Positions 1 to 10,370 are shown, numbered from the stretch's first letter. The stretch is 64,000 bases of DNA from Reticulitermes speratus (GCA_021186555.1 JAJKFL010000007.1:4028501-4092500), one strand, 5' to 3'. The notes: generated by a model from the letters alone, not told the origin. Numbers and translations: made by a program.

Positions 1-350
1 GTTGGACGCGTTTTACACTGGAGATGCTTCTGAACAATACCACAGTGGCATGTAGGGTGAAAATTAGCCAATCGGAAGCACTAAAGCTTTTGAGCGGCTC
101 TGTGTGTGAACAGGAGCTGAAGTGCCTCCACAAAGCGACATGTCAAGGGCCTGTCTACCTCTGTGGTAGGATGATACATGGGGTCCACTGCACTGGACTT
201 TGTCTGACCCATCCGTATAGTTACGTCATACCTACAGTAGGCAACCTTACGGAAGACAAAGTTCCCTGTCAGCATCTCCCACACGGCAAACCCGGTAACA
301 GTCTTGAAATTTTGAAATTGTTCATTCCATGAATTTTGTTTTATATTCAT
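1..350. other. Unassigned sequence with short overlapping ORFs
   Basis: I recognise nothing here. A 102-residue frame on the + strand (24-332) and an 89-residue frame on the - strand (81-350) overlap almost fully. Neither shows a domain, signal peptide or splice context, and open frames of this length are expected by chance. A terminal exon fragment of an unknown gene cannot be excluded. Confidence 0.3.
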
Positions 351-500
351 TTATAAAACCAACTTAATGCACGAGTTACAAACACATCTAAAAGTACAGC
401 CTTTCACCGCTCCTACATGTTTCGCCACGTTTCTGCCATCCTCAGGGAGTTCATACACCAAATTTAAAACTTGCTGTTATATAACAGATTACATCCATAA
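351..500 (-). mobile_element. Solo Penelope-like terminal segment
   Basis: A segment with a TTTATAAAACCA start, a TACATGTTTCG core and a CTCAGGGAG end. It resembles 39305-39400 in layout (TTATAAAACC, then GCATGTTTCGGC, then a short purine run and TATACACC). The shared core is a hammerhead-like motif on the - strand, annotated separately. No second, inverted copy lies nearby, so this looks like a solo end. The class assignment is inferred from the ribozyme motif only. Confidence 0.45.
410..449 (-). ncRNA. Putative type I hammerhead ribozyme
   Basis: On the - strand the order is CUCC, CUGAGGA (fits CUGANGA), a 15-nt stem II region, GAAAC, AU, GUA, then GGAG. CUCC and GGAG can form a 4-bp stem I, and GUA is an allowed cleavage triplet (NUH). 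Helix III would be two base pairs. Stem II pairs poorly in this copy, so it is probably a decayed but recognisable ribozyme. Core conservation is seen directly; activity is inference. Confidence 0.5.
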
Positions 501-722
501 CACTTATTAAATACAACATTCAGCAGCTAAACTCTACATCCAGGGAGGCTAATATATAAATATATTATAACACATTATAAAAGCATTATATACATATCAT
601 ATTAATTTGTCCAGTCGATGTAAAATGTATAAGAAATAAAATTATAGAAGGTGGTTAAAATTCTGTGTTCATTATAGTGATGCGGCATTCGTCTGCATAT
701 ACAGATATCTAGTGTGGCTTTC
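501..722. other. AT-rich spacer
   Basis: AT-rich sequence with many TATA and ATTA words between the ribozyme-bearing segment and the tandem array. No ORF or recognisable repeat was seen. Confidence 0.4.
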
Positions 723-1262
723 GATCGAGCGCAGCACTAGTAGTGTATATGGATCGAGCGCAGCACTAGTAGTGTATATGGATCGAACGCTACATCAGTA
801 GTGTATATGGATCGAGCGCAGCACTAGTAGTGTATATGGATCGAACGCTACATCAGTAGTGTATATGGATCGAGCGCAGCACTAGTAGTGTATATGGATC
901 GAACGCTACACTAGTAGTGTACAGGGTACATACACTACGCCGAACATACTACAGGGACAAGACCCGTAACAGATCGAACGCTACACTAGTAGTGTACAGG
1001 GTACATACACTACGCAGAACATACTACAGGGACAAGACCCGTAACAGATCGAACGCTACACTAGTAGTGTTTATGGATCGAACGCTACACTAGTAGTGTA
1101 CAGGGTACATACAATACACAGAAAGTACTACAGGGACAAGATCCGTAATGTATCGAACGCTACACTAGTAGTGTATATGGATCGAAAGATACACTAGTAG
1201 TGTATACGCTACATATATTACACAGAACGTAATACGTGGACAAGATCAATAATGTATCGAAA
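723..1262. repeat. Tandem array, mixed 29-bp and 75-bp units
   Basis: The basic unit is 29 bp and begins GATCGA(G/A)CGC, with CACTAGTAGTGT inside. From 897 a longer 75-bp unit appears at 897-971 and 972-1046 and again, diverged, from about 1077. It consists of a 29-bp-type start plus an extra block containing CAGGGTACATACA and GGACAAGA. Alternating GAGCGCAGCA and GAACGCTACA variants show a second layer of organisation. No spacers or coding capacity. The 29/75 mix suggests repeated unequal exchange. Confidence 0.9.
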
Positions 1263-2506
1263 GCCACGCCAGAATTACCTGTGCTTCCCCTTGCGTCTTC
1301 ACCGATACTTAAGAGGAGGTCTAGAAGATTTGTATCAACAGAAGGACGTAAGTGATTTACAAGCTGAAGTAGACGGCAGCATGTGACCACATACCAGAAC
1401 ACAGGGTATCACTATCCAAAAGATCACCGTATAGATGTGAAGACATCGTAATGTCCACAGACTTTTAATGTGGATTTTCTGAGCTTTACTAATTCCGTGT
1501 TCAGTTTTAGGTCTTCCAGATACCGCTAAATTATTAGTCCACGAAAGCATGGGTGTTAAGTTTTGTGAACATCGTGTTTTGTTTCATTAACCAGTATGAC
1601 ATCCCAGCCTGTGCAGCGCAGATACGTACTGCAGACAACTGAAGAAGCACAGTCACTTAATACGTGTATCTTACAACTCTCTCCTCGACTTCCATTAACT
1701 ATTATTTGAACAATCATTAACAGTGTAGGAACATGAAACACGGAACCTGTTCTATGCTACTGTTTTGGTCTTAATTCTTGTCTCTAACATCTAAAGCCAA
1801 TAAGCAACGCGCTGTAATCCCTCACGTGGAATTCCAATCTTCCTGACGCTGTTTTAATTAGGAAAGCGGCGCGCAGTGCAATTGTCAGTGCCACGAATGT
1901 CTACATTCATTCTCTCTGTACCAGACATGTACTTTTGTTTGACTTATTTTCTCTACCTTCTTTTACATTTCTCGCTTTATACCTTCTCCGGGTTAAAGCG
2001 CGGATACTTAATCATCACGACACAGTGGCGAACAACTGCTGCTGGTAAATCCAACATCTTTATACATCAGTAAACAGCACTCTGATTAAAAGAACTTCAC
2101 TCCATCGCAAACATCTACAGAAGATGTAGATCGTTTTAAGCAATTCGTATGAAGACTGCTGTCCTTTGGGATGCGGCATATTGTACCTTGCTAGATAGCT
2201 ACCAAAGTTACGGACGAACTTTCAGCATCCAAATTGAGGGGTAGAAGAGTAGCTAACCAAGCGTGCCCAAGTACCAGTCCAAGTCACTCTACAAATCACG
2301 GTCAGTCAGCAGTCAGTCTTGGTGTCGAGGCGCTTCCACCCCCCCCCCCCCCCCGTCATGGGGCTCTTGACCAGATTATAGTCTCTATACTGTATGCTAT
2401 TGTCTCTCAGTCTTGGTGCGCCCTCCCTGACGAGAGGGCAGGTCTGTTCTTTACCGTAAGTCACGGTCTGTCGGTTGTACGTCTTTACATAACTACGCAC
2501 ATACCT
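1263..2506. other. Unassigned sequence
   Basis: No recognisable gene or repeat family. The only notable local feature is a cytosine run at about 2337-2354. Short frames (up to 135 codons at 2234-2641, ending inside a SINE) show no domain. Exons of an unknown gene could be missed. Confidence 0.35.
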
Positions 2507-2707
2507 AGCCGATCCCAGTGGCCGTGCGGTCTAAGGCGTGGGTCTGCGGCCGCTCGCTTGCTAGGATCGTGGGTTCGAATCCCACCGGGGGCATGGATGT
2601 TTGTGTTGTGTTGTAAAAAGACGGTTGTGGACCGTAAGTGACATGAAAGGACGAAAAAAGGATTAATACAGAACAAAAATGGATCAAAGGGGAAACCCAG
2701 GAATTAG

Positions 2708-2739
<32 letters not shown>

Positions 2740-2928
2740 GCTGGGGGCATGAATGTCTGTGTCTTGTGAATGTTGTGTGTTGTCAGGTAGAGGTCTCTGC
2801 GACGGGCTGGTCACTCGTCCAGAGGAGTCCTACGAGTGGAGTCCTACCGAGTGTGGTGTGTCTGAGTGTGATCGTGAAGCCTCGGTAATGAGGAGGCCGT
2901 GGCCCACTAGTGGCCGTTGCGCCATTGT
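2507..2928 (+). mobile_element. Composite SINE, head-B-A
   Basis: A tRNA-derived SINE. Box A lies around GTGCGGTCTAAGGCG and box B is GGGTTCGAATCCC. After the head (to about 2594) comes body B (TTTGTGTTGTG through GGGGAAACCC), a poly-A run at about 2708-2735, then a second copy of the head/body boundary (TCCCGCTGGGGGCATG) and the usual A body ending in GTTGCGCCATT. The same head-B-A order occurs at 57697-58039. The GGTCTAAGGCG box A looks closest to tRNA-Leu, from memory. It is followed by TA-repeats. Confidence 0.9.
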
Positions 2929-2976
2929 AATATATATATATATATACCTACTTCGTGGTCGTCTATATATATATAT
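2929..2976. repeat. TA dinucleotide repeats
   Basis: Two short (TA)n runs at about 2930-2946 and 2963-2976 separate the SINE from the adjoining MITE. The inner run provides the TA at which the MITE sits. Confidence 0.8.
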
Positions 2977-3162
2977 AGTCAAACTCTTTTATAACATCAT
3001 GAAAGGGACTGAATATTTTGTGTCGTTATAAACGAGTGTTGTTATAACCGAGTACTATAATGTTATGGTTAACAGTGAGGAATTAATAAGTACCACAGAA
3101 TATCTGACGCTATAGACGAGGTGTCGTATAAAGCGATGTCTTTATAACCGGGTTCGGCTGTA
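2977..3162. mobile_element. Pogo/Tigger-like MITE, about 185 bp
   Basis: Imperfect terminal inverted repeats: AGTCAAACTCTTTTATAAC at the left and, inverted, ACAGCCGAACCCGGTTATAA at the right. The body contains GACGCTATAGACGAGGTG, shared with 9706-10370 and 54008-54626. Ends of the CAGTCGAACCCGGTTATAACG type next to TA are typical of pogo/Tigger-like elements; this is from general knowledge. No coding capacity, so non-autonomous. Confidence 0.75.
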
Positions 3163-3842
3163 TTTACATAAGTATATACATGTTTGCTGTTGGCCTATAT
3201 ACGTATTTTAAACGACCATATCTGAGTCCTATATACAGTACGAACAAGGTCTCTATGTCAGTCCAGGACTTACTGAGCTTTTATCAGTACTTGCAGCTTA
3301 GTCCCTCGAACGGCCGCTCGCTTGACCGGCGCCAAGTTTAAGCCTCTCGTATGTTCTCTGTTGGTCTTCGCCTTGTCCAGTGTTGCGAACATGAACATTC
3401 TCATGATTTTGCACGACTTGCGCTTGTACAATTTTGTGAGGAAATCCGTGTACATGCAAATCTCGCGTCGTTCGGAGGACCTTGTTTCGCAGGTGCTGCG
3501 GTACCAAAACCTGAGTGTCTGCCGCCAATTCCCAGGCGGGGCACGCACAAGTCGTCACACAGCCAATGAGTGCTGTACGTACAGCTAATTAAATGTCAGC
3601 GCTTAATGGCTCACTTTTACTAGGAAGTAGACTCTCACAAAAATATTCTGAAGGCCATGGCTTCGATCGTTCTATAAAGATTCTCCATGTAATCCTTTTA
3701 TCAAAGATTATATCGAGGTGTTTCATTCAGTCTACGAAGGGAAAGCTACGTCATTTCAATATAACGTCAGACTTCGTGGTCAGCCACGCGTGGTAAAAGT
3801 TATACGGGTATAAGAGAGGAGAATCGGTCCCTTCTTCAAGGG
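3163..3842. other. Unassigned, with an 88-codon ORF at 3322-3588 (+)
   Basis: The ORF starts MTGAKFKPLVCSLLVFALSS and looks faintly like repeat-derived ORFs that I remember from cockroach annotation, but I cannot name a family. A hydrophobic N-terminal stretch is followed by basic sequence, with no catalytic motif. It may be part of a dispersed repeat rather than a host gene. The rest of the interval shows nothing. Confidence 0.3.
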
Positions 3843-3990
3843 TCAAAAAATCTTCTTAATCCTTGAAGATGGGACCCATAAGTTGTCTCGAAAATTCGGT
3901 ACAGAACTACCACTAAACGCTACGTAACATCCCAGAAGAGCGCAGATCTCGTCTACATCACGGCGGAAGCCAGAAATCGAGTAACGAGAA
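3843..3990 (+). mobile_element. Decayed ribozyme-family segment (GAAA-type)
   Basis: Shares with 34088-34205 the order CCTTGAAGATGGGACC, TCGAAA, ACCACT..ACGCT, CCCAGAAGAGCGCAGATCTC and a CGGCGGAAGC block. It thus belongs to the same family as the palindrome at 33993-34167 and the truncated copy at 41745-41862. The ribozyme-like core is damaged here: GAAAAUUC replaces GAAACGUC. Confidence 0.65.
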
Positions 3991-5109
3991 TCAGATTTGG
4001 TGCTGTGAGCCGACCAATAGGAGAACAGGACAGAAATAAGTGACATTATACCGACGGTAGTCGTAACGTGGGCGTGTAGAGCAGGGAAAGGAAGTGGGCG
4101 AGACGCAACAGACACGAATATAAATAAAATGTATCAATAATATAAATTAAACCAATATAAAAGGAAATCAGGGAAGGACAGGCTGTAGGCAGGACAGCCA
4201 AGTAAGACAGCTATCAGGATCTCAGTTTTCTCTTCTATTCTTAGAGACGGAGCCAGCATAGAGTCACTTCACACAAGAAAACCATTCTCATAATCACCAT
4301 CGTCAGAACCTCAGATCTCACCACAGGCACAACATACAGTGTTTAGACCAGGCTGGAACATTTAACATGACTTATTTGTATCCAGGAAGTTCTGGGTTCG
4401 TATCTCAGCCACTAAATTTCATTACGAATGACGAACTGTTTTGCTTTTTTCTTCAGCCCGTCCCGTTAAATGCTGAAATAGAACCTTTAAAAAAAACTTT
4501 ACAATACTTTCTTTCTGCATTTCCCACAAATCAAGACTCGAAATGATCACGCCATTCAACGATATAAAAGCCCTCCATTGTGTTGCGATCTGTGTGCAAA
4601 CAGTAAAAGTAAACGAGGGACATGCACATAATCTCGTGGCGCAATGAGGTATGTCAGGAAACTGGAACCTAGAGCCTACAGAATATTCTGCCTATAATAA
4701 GCTTGTCCTTCTTAGCCCTTCGCCTGAACGTTCTACTGCCACTTGACTGAAAGATGTAGAGTATACTGTCTGAGTTACAAGACAGAAGAGTGAAAAAAAT
4801 ATACATAACAATGCGATTCGTATAAATGGAAAAATTCATTAAGTCGAGCGCATTTCTCCGCTCTCGTGTTTCGTCAGGAGCGTTTGGGGGATGACTGTAA
4901 TATTACAAAAGACTTACAGAACTTGGAAACAAAATAACGATGAACGGAACAAGAAGAGAAGCAGAAGGCAGACAGTCCGACGATCAGCCTTCTAAAGGAG
5001 TGCCAGGATTGGACGCAACCTGAATGGTCATTTCTAGTTTAATGGATTTTCAGAAATCCACACATCAAACTGTTGTAACGGAATTATCTTTACTACAACA
5101 TGAAAGGCA
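3991..5109. other. Unassigned sequence
   Basis: No gene or known repeat recognised. A motif at about 4836-4880 (- strand: CUCCUGACGAAACACGAGAG) partly resembles the hammerhead-like set but lacks the normal order. Possible degenerate tRNA-like box B at about 4392. Confidence 0.3.
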
Positions 5110-5311
5110 GGATCCCAGTGGCCGTGCGGTCTAAGGCGTGGGTCTTCGGCCGCTCGCTTACTGGGATTGTGGGTTCGAATCCCACCGGGGGCATGGATGT
5201 TTGTGTTGTGTTTGTTGTAAGGACGGTAGTATGGAACGTAAAGTGACATGAAGGACGAAAGGATTTAAACAGTACAAAAATGGATCAAAGGGGAAAAACC
5301 CCGGACAGGCA

Positions 5312-5359
<48 letters not shown>

Positions 5360-5835
5360 ACCGGGGGCATGGATGTCTGTTTTGTGTTTCTCGTATAAGG
5401 ACGGTAGCATGGAACGTAAAGTGACATGAAGGACGAAAGGATTTAAACAGTACAAAAATGGATCAAAGAGGAAAAACCCCGGACAGACAAAAAAAGAATA
5501 TCCCACCGGGGGCATGGATGTTTGTGTTGTGTTTGTTGTAAAGACGGTAGCATGGAACGTAAAGTGACATGAAGGACGAAAGGATTTAAACAGTACAAAA
5601 ATGGATCAAAGGGGAAAAAACCCCGGACAGACAAAAAAAAAAAAAAATCCCGCCAGGGGCATGGATGTCTGTCTGTTGTGAGTGTTGTGTGTTGTCAGGT
5701 AGAGGTCTCTGCGACGGGCTGATCCCTCGTCCAGAGGAGTCCTACCGAGTGTGGTGTGTCCGAGTGTGATCGTGAAGCCTCGATACTGAGGAGGCCGTGG
5801 CCCACTAGTGGCTGTTGCGCCAATGGAAAAAAAAA
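5110..5835 (+). mobile_element. Five-part composite SINE, head-B-B-B-A
   Basis: A tRNA-like head (box A GTGCGGTCTAAGGCG, box B GGGTTCGAATCCC) runs to about 5195. Three consecutive B modules follow, each ending CCCCGGACAG(G/A)C plus an A-rich run: the first at 5313-5358, the second near 5490-5497, the third at about 5632-5647. After each A run the sequence restarts at the same boundary, a variant of CACCGGGGGCATGGATG. The last restart continues into a normal A body with GTTGCGCCAATGG and a short A tail. Repeated use of one junction points to duplication or template switching. Confidence 0.9.
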
Positions 5836-6324
5836 TGAAACACAGACGACCGGTTTTTATAAAACATACACTAAAAACGGTACATTGAAATAAATTAGCA
5901 GTTCGGAAAATTAATACGCGAATGGCACTTGCTACAATTTTTTAGAAAACTGTTTCTTAATCTAGCAATGTGAAATGACATGAGAATGAAATTATTCAGA
6001 TCAAAATGTAACGTTTAGATCTTTTTAAAGTAATGACTTTTACGTATTCGTGTGTATTTAAGAAATATTTGCTCTACACGGGTGTGAAAATTCGTCCCTC
6101 AATTCAAGGGAAGAACATATCCTGAGGGTGTCGGAAATAGGGCGATAAGGAACATATTTATGCGTACGAGGCACGAAGTATCAGAAGGGTAGAAAAACTG
6201 CATAACGAGCAGCTTCATGATTTGTACTCCTAACCACACATTGTTCAGTTGATCAAACCAAGAAAGTCTGGCGGGGCATGTAGCATGCACCAGGAAGAAA
6301 AAAAATGCATAAAAGGGGTTTGGC
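5836..6324. other. Unassigned sequence
   Basis: AT-rich sequence without a recognisable gene or repeat. It ends next to a LINE remnant. Confidence 0.3.
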
Positions 6325-6490
6325 AGGGAAATCTAAGGAAAGAGAACACTTAGAAATCCAAGGCGTAAATGGAAGAATGTTAAACGAATCTTAAAATAAA
6401 TAGGATTGGAAAGCGTGGATCGGATTCATATGCCTCAGGACAGGGATATATGGTGAGCTCTTGTGAATGCGGTAATGAACTATCAGCTTG
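6325..6490 (+). pseudogene. LINE ORF2 C-terminal remnant
   Basis: In one frame the sequence reads KRTLRNPRRKWKNVKRILK, a stop, then IGLESVDRIHMPQDRDIW, a stop, then ALVNAVMNYQ. This matches the conserved tail of many arthropod LINE ORF2 proteins (RPLGRPRRRW, then a DRDRWR-like block, then VNxVMN). At least two in-frame stops and no upstream reverse transcriptase mean a dead 5'-truncated copy. Confidence 0.75.
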
Positions 6491-6671
6491 TCATAAAGGG
6501 CTCCACCTCAGGGAGTACGTTTAAGCCATAGCATGTCGCCTGTAACTGGTTCTAAATGCTGGGTTTATGAGAGAAAGTTTATTTCCCAGACGTGACGGTG
6601 TCGACCACATCAGTGAGGAAATTCTTAACGGTCTTAATGGACAGGTTAAAACTTTTTGATTTACTAATATT

Positions 6672-7150
6672 ATCCTACAAGTGCACTTAATGTCACAGGT
6701 TCATAATAACATACGTAAAAACATTTCACTGCTACATGTTTCGGACCCTATAGGCCCATTATCAGGGAGAACATCAGAGGTTATTGTATAAAACAGTTAC
6801 ATAATAATACTTGGTGTGTTGTATATGTAGATCTGAGATAATTATTCTTGTGGTGATCTGTTACACTGGAAGTTAAAATGTGAAATATAAATATAAAATA
6901 TACAATTTTGGTATTTGGCTGTTTATAAAATTATTACATAAATAAAATGTAAAATGTCTAATAGGCTGAATTGAGAAAATTACAAATAATTACAAAAATA
7001 CACAACGATAGTTTCAAAGTACATACCAGTAGATAGGGCAGCGTGTGGGTGACATGGAGGTGTTCATGGTACTAAGGTATAGCAAGCGAAATGTTTTTAA
7101 ATACATTATCATAAACCTGTGACAATTAAGTGCATTTGCTGGCTAATATT
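6672..7150. mobile_element. Decayed palindromic Penelope-like element
   Basis: Inverted arms at about 6672-6735 and 7090-7150 share TGCACTTAAT, GTCACAGGTT and AAAAACATTTC. The left arm runs into TGCTACATGTTTCGG and a - strand core CUGAUAAUGGGCC..GGUCCGAAACAUGUA (6733-6772). CUGAUAA departs from CUGANGA at G8, so the ribozyme is probably dead. The interior of about 350 bp is AT-rich and non-coding. Confidence 0.6.
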
Positions 7151-7662
7151 AATAAATCTAATTATAATGCACGGTACGAAAAATACAAAATACGTCCAAA
7201 CGTATCTCGCTGTGTACTTTCTAGACTACAACAACGAAGCTAAATGCATCTCAGTGGACTCCTTACGTCTGGTTTACTGCTGTTTGTTTCCTAGCACTAC
7301 CGACGCAAGATCACAGGCCACAATCTATTATTTTGCTCATAAACAGTTGCAATTACCCACCCCCTTCTAGCGTCGAGGTTGCGAATGGGTTGGAGCTGTA
7401 CCTCCGCCTCCCCTCTGAGCCAGCATAGGCATGTTATGGGGTAACCTTTACCGTTGACACTTGCAACTAACAGGAGGTACATGCGTCTTATATTCATGGA
7501 GATGTATGCTGAAACAGTCGTGTATATTATATTGCTATCGTAATTGTAAATCTGAAGAGTCCGCTTAGACCAGCCTTTTGGCTTAACTTTTAAAGCTGCT
7601 GGGATATAATTTTATTGGACTGTTATATACAGACAGTTTCTGGATGCCTGTTGTAAGAAGGA
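7151..7662. other. Unassigned sequence
   Basis: Non-repetitive; short frames only (83 codons at 7119-7370, no domain). It ends at the 28-bp array. Confidence 0.3.
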
Positions 7663-8420
7663 AATATCAACACAATGTACCTCAGGAACTATTATCAACA
7701 CAATGTAGCTCAGGAAATATTATCAACACAATGTAGCTAAGGAACTATTATCAACACAATGTAGCTCAGGAACTATTATCAACACAATGTAGCTCAGGAA
7801 ATATTATCAACACAATGTAGCTCAGGAACTATTATCAACACAATGTAGCTCAGGAACTATTATCAACACAATGTAGCTAAGGAACTATTATCAACACAAT
7901 GTAGCTCAGGAAATATTATCAACACAATGTAGCTAAGGAACTATTATCAACACAATGTAGCTCAGGAAATATTATCAACACAATGTAGCTAAGGAACTAT
8001 TATCAACACAATGTAGTTCAGGAACTATTATCAACACAATGTAGCTCAGGAAATATTATAAACACAATGTAGCTAAGGAACTATTATCAACACAATGTAG
8101 CTCAGGAACTATTATCAACACAATGTAGCTAAGGAACTATTATCAACACAATGTAGCTCAGGAACTATTATCAACACAATGTAGCTCAGGAAATATTATC
8201 AACACAATGTAGCTAAGGAACTATTATCAACACAATGTAGCTCAGGAAATATTATCAACACAATGTAGCTCAGGAAATATTATCAACACAATGTAGCCCA
8301 GGAACTATTATCAACACAATGTAGCTCAGGAAATATTATCAACACAATGTAGCTAAGGAACTATTATCAACACAATGTAGCTCAGGAACTATTATCAACA
8401 CAATGTAGCTCAGAAACTAT
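7663..8420. repeat. 28-bp tandem array, about 27 copies
   Basis: The unit is TATCAACACAATGTAGCTCA plus GGAACTAT. Copies differ mainly at two sites: CTCAGG or CTAAGG, and AACTAT or AAATAT. The variants recur in mixed order, so blocks have been duplicated as well as single units. There are no unique spacers, so this is not a CRISPR array. Confidence 0.95.
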
Positions 8421-8585
8421 GAGTAGATATCAGCCATCGTGAAACACCCCAGCCTTTATGGAACCCACAACTTGAGACTTCGCCTTCTCCTGGTATAGTG
8501 CACTACATCAGTGGGGTTTTCGTTACACACACCCACTGATGGAATGCAATAGCCCAGCAAAACGGAGTTCCCAATTTAACAGCTG

Positions 8586-8958
8586 CTAAAACCTAAAAAC
8601 TCGCATAACCCGACGGTGCAGTACCGTATTCACAACAGCTCGCCATTGGACCCTATCCTGAAGCAGATTAATCCACCACTCTATTTCCTTAACATCAATT
8701 TTAATATTATCCTCCTATCTACTTCTACATTTTCCAACGCGTCTCTTCCTTTAAGTTTTCCAGATAAAGTCTTGTATGCACTTTTGATATCCACAATTCT
8801 TGCTTCATACGCTGCCCATCTCATGTTTCTCTCTAATTCATCACTCTACAGTCTGATGAAGAGTACAAATTATGAAGCTGCTCCTTATCAAATTTTCTCC
8901 AGCCTCGTGCCATTCCATTTCTCTGAGCTCCAAGTATTCTCCTCAACACTCCGTTCTC
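8586..8958 (-). pseudogene. LINE ORF2 C-terminal remnant
   Basis: The - strand reads ENGVLRRILGAQRNGMARGW, then RKFDKEQLHNLYSSSD. After a frameshift comes NMRWAAYEARIVDIKSAYK, and after another ALENVE..EDNIKIDVKEIEWWINLLQD, RVQWRAVVNTVLHRRV, then a stop. These blocks match the ENxVLRRIFG, LYSSPD, MRWAGHVARM and RWEDNIKxD..DRxxWRAxVNxxxxxRV signatures of an arthropod LINE. At least two frameshifts and one stop make it inactive. The natural C-terminus seems intact (stop at 8586-8588). Confidence 0.85.
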
Positions 8959-9705
8959 AGTAGTTCCACTTACTTTAAGAGCATTTAAATCCTTGATAAA
9001 CGTATTTCAATGTCGCTCTCTTCTGGTTTCCAACCGTCTTGTACACATGTAGGGGCCTAACACCTTGAGAACCGCTGAACGAGTTTTTCACTAGATTTAA
9101 TACCGGACACGTTAATTAAAAATGCCGAAACATGTCGATTTTGGTTAAAATCGGAATAAAATAAGTCACACTTTTACATGGAGACCTACTTGTATATGCA
9201 TTTCCGTGCGCTTTCCCAACGTAACTCGCTAAATCCCTAACGGAGTAAAAAAAAAAGAAGTTCCCAACATCAGCTGTAGAGAAGAATGAATACATACGTC
9301 ATGATCAATACACGCAACCCCCCCCCCCCCCCCGGCAAGATTCACGATTTTAGAAATAAAGAAAACTGAAGCCGTGTGTACACTTTCAAATAATAAATCA
9401 ATTTCAAACGGTTGCGAACATAGGCTACTCCCTTATCCAACCTCTCACATTAGAAACAAGACAGTCTTTGTTGCGTTTTGGCTGCATTGCCTGTTGACCT
9501 ATTAAGCACTGTGCTATCTATGAATACATTTAACGCCTGCTATAAGCATTAGATAAGTATAAATTGTGTCCGCACAGCGTTTCGTATGACCCCAGTACAA
9601 AAAGCCTTTCGTGTACAACACCACCGAATGGTATCTGCAGTGATGACGCAGCATGTTTACGGACATGATTGTTTGTATGTTATTTAGACGTGGTGAAAAC
9701 ATATA
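8959..9705. other. Unassigned sequence
   Basis: No gene recognised. Contains a cytosine run at about 9318-9333. Short frames lack domains. Confidence 0.3.
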
Positions 9706-10370
9706 TACAGTTATCTCAGTTATAACGTCATGAAAGGGAATGAATACTTTGTGTTGTTATAAACCGAGTAGTATAACGTTACGGTTAAGAGTGCGCAATT
9801 AATTGGTACCACAGAATATCTGACGCTATAGACGAGGTGTCGTATAAACGTATGTCGTTATAACCGAGTAGTATAACGTTACGGTTAAGAGTGCGCAATT
9901 AATTGGTACCACAGAATATCTGACGCTATAGACGAGGTGTCGTATAAACGTATTCGTTACGGTTATAACTCGTAAAGTGAGGAATAAGTGATACAATATT
10001 GACGTATAGACGAGGTGTCGATACTATTCGTTAACCGAGTTATAACGTTCGGTAAAAGTGAGGAATTAAGTGATACCACAGAATATCTGACGCTATAGAC
10101 GAGGTGTCGTATAACGATGTCGTATAGGTACGTCGTATATTAAAAAACGTATGTCGTTATAACCGAGTATATAACGTTACGGTTAAAAGTGAGGAATTAA
10201 GTGATACCACAGAATATCTGACGCTATAGACGAGGTGTCGTATAAACGGATGTCGTTATAACCGAGTATATAACGTTGCGGTTAAAGTGAGAATTAATGT
10301 ACCACAGAATATCTGACGCTATAGACGAGGTGTCGTATAAACGGATGTCGTTATAACCGGTTCGACTGTG
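9706..10370. mobile_element. Pogo-like MITE with tandemly amplified interior
   Basis: The left end TACAGTTATCTCAGTTATAA and the right end ATAACCGGTTCGACTGTG correspond to the ends of the 185-bp MITE at 2977-3162. Between them the interior (ATAACCGAGT..AACGTTACGG, GGTACCACAGAATATCTGAC, GCTATAGACGAGGTGTCGT) is repeated about six times with a period near 103 bp. A middle copy (about 9955-10050) has small deletions. The array is a satellite in the making enclosed by transposon ends. Confidence 0.85.

Noticed and set aside
4836..4880. Additional hammerhead (CUGACGAAACACGAGAG on the - strand)
   Set aside because: CUGACGA is followed by AACACG without a stem II and GAAA in the required order. Possibly related, but not supportable.
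7663..8420. CRISPR array
   Set aside because: Direct repeats follow each other without unique spacers; same for the arrays at 723, 20721, 46774, 50141 and 63511. The genome is animal.
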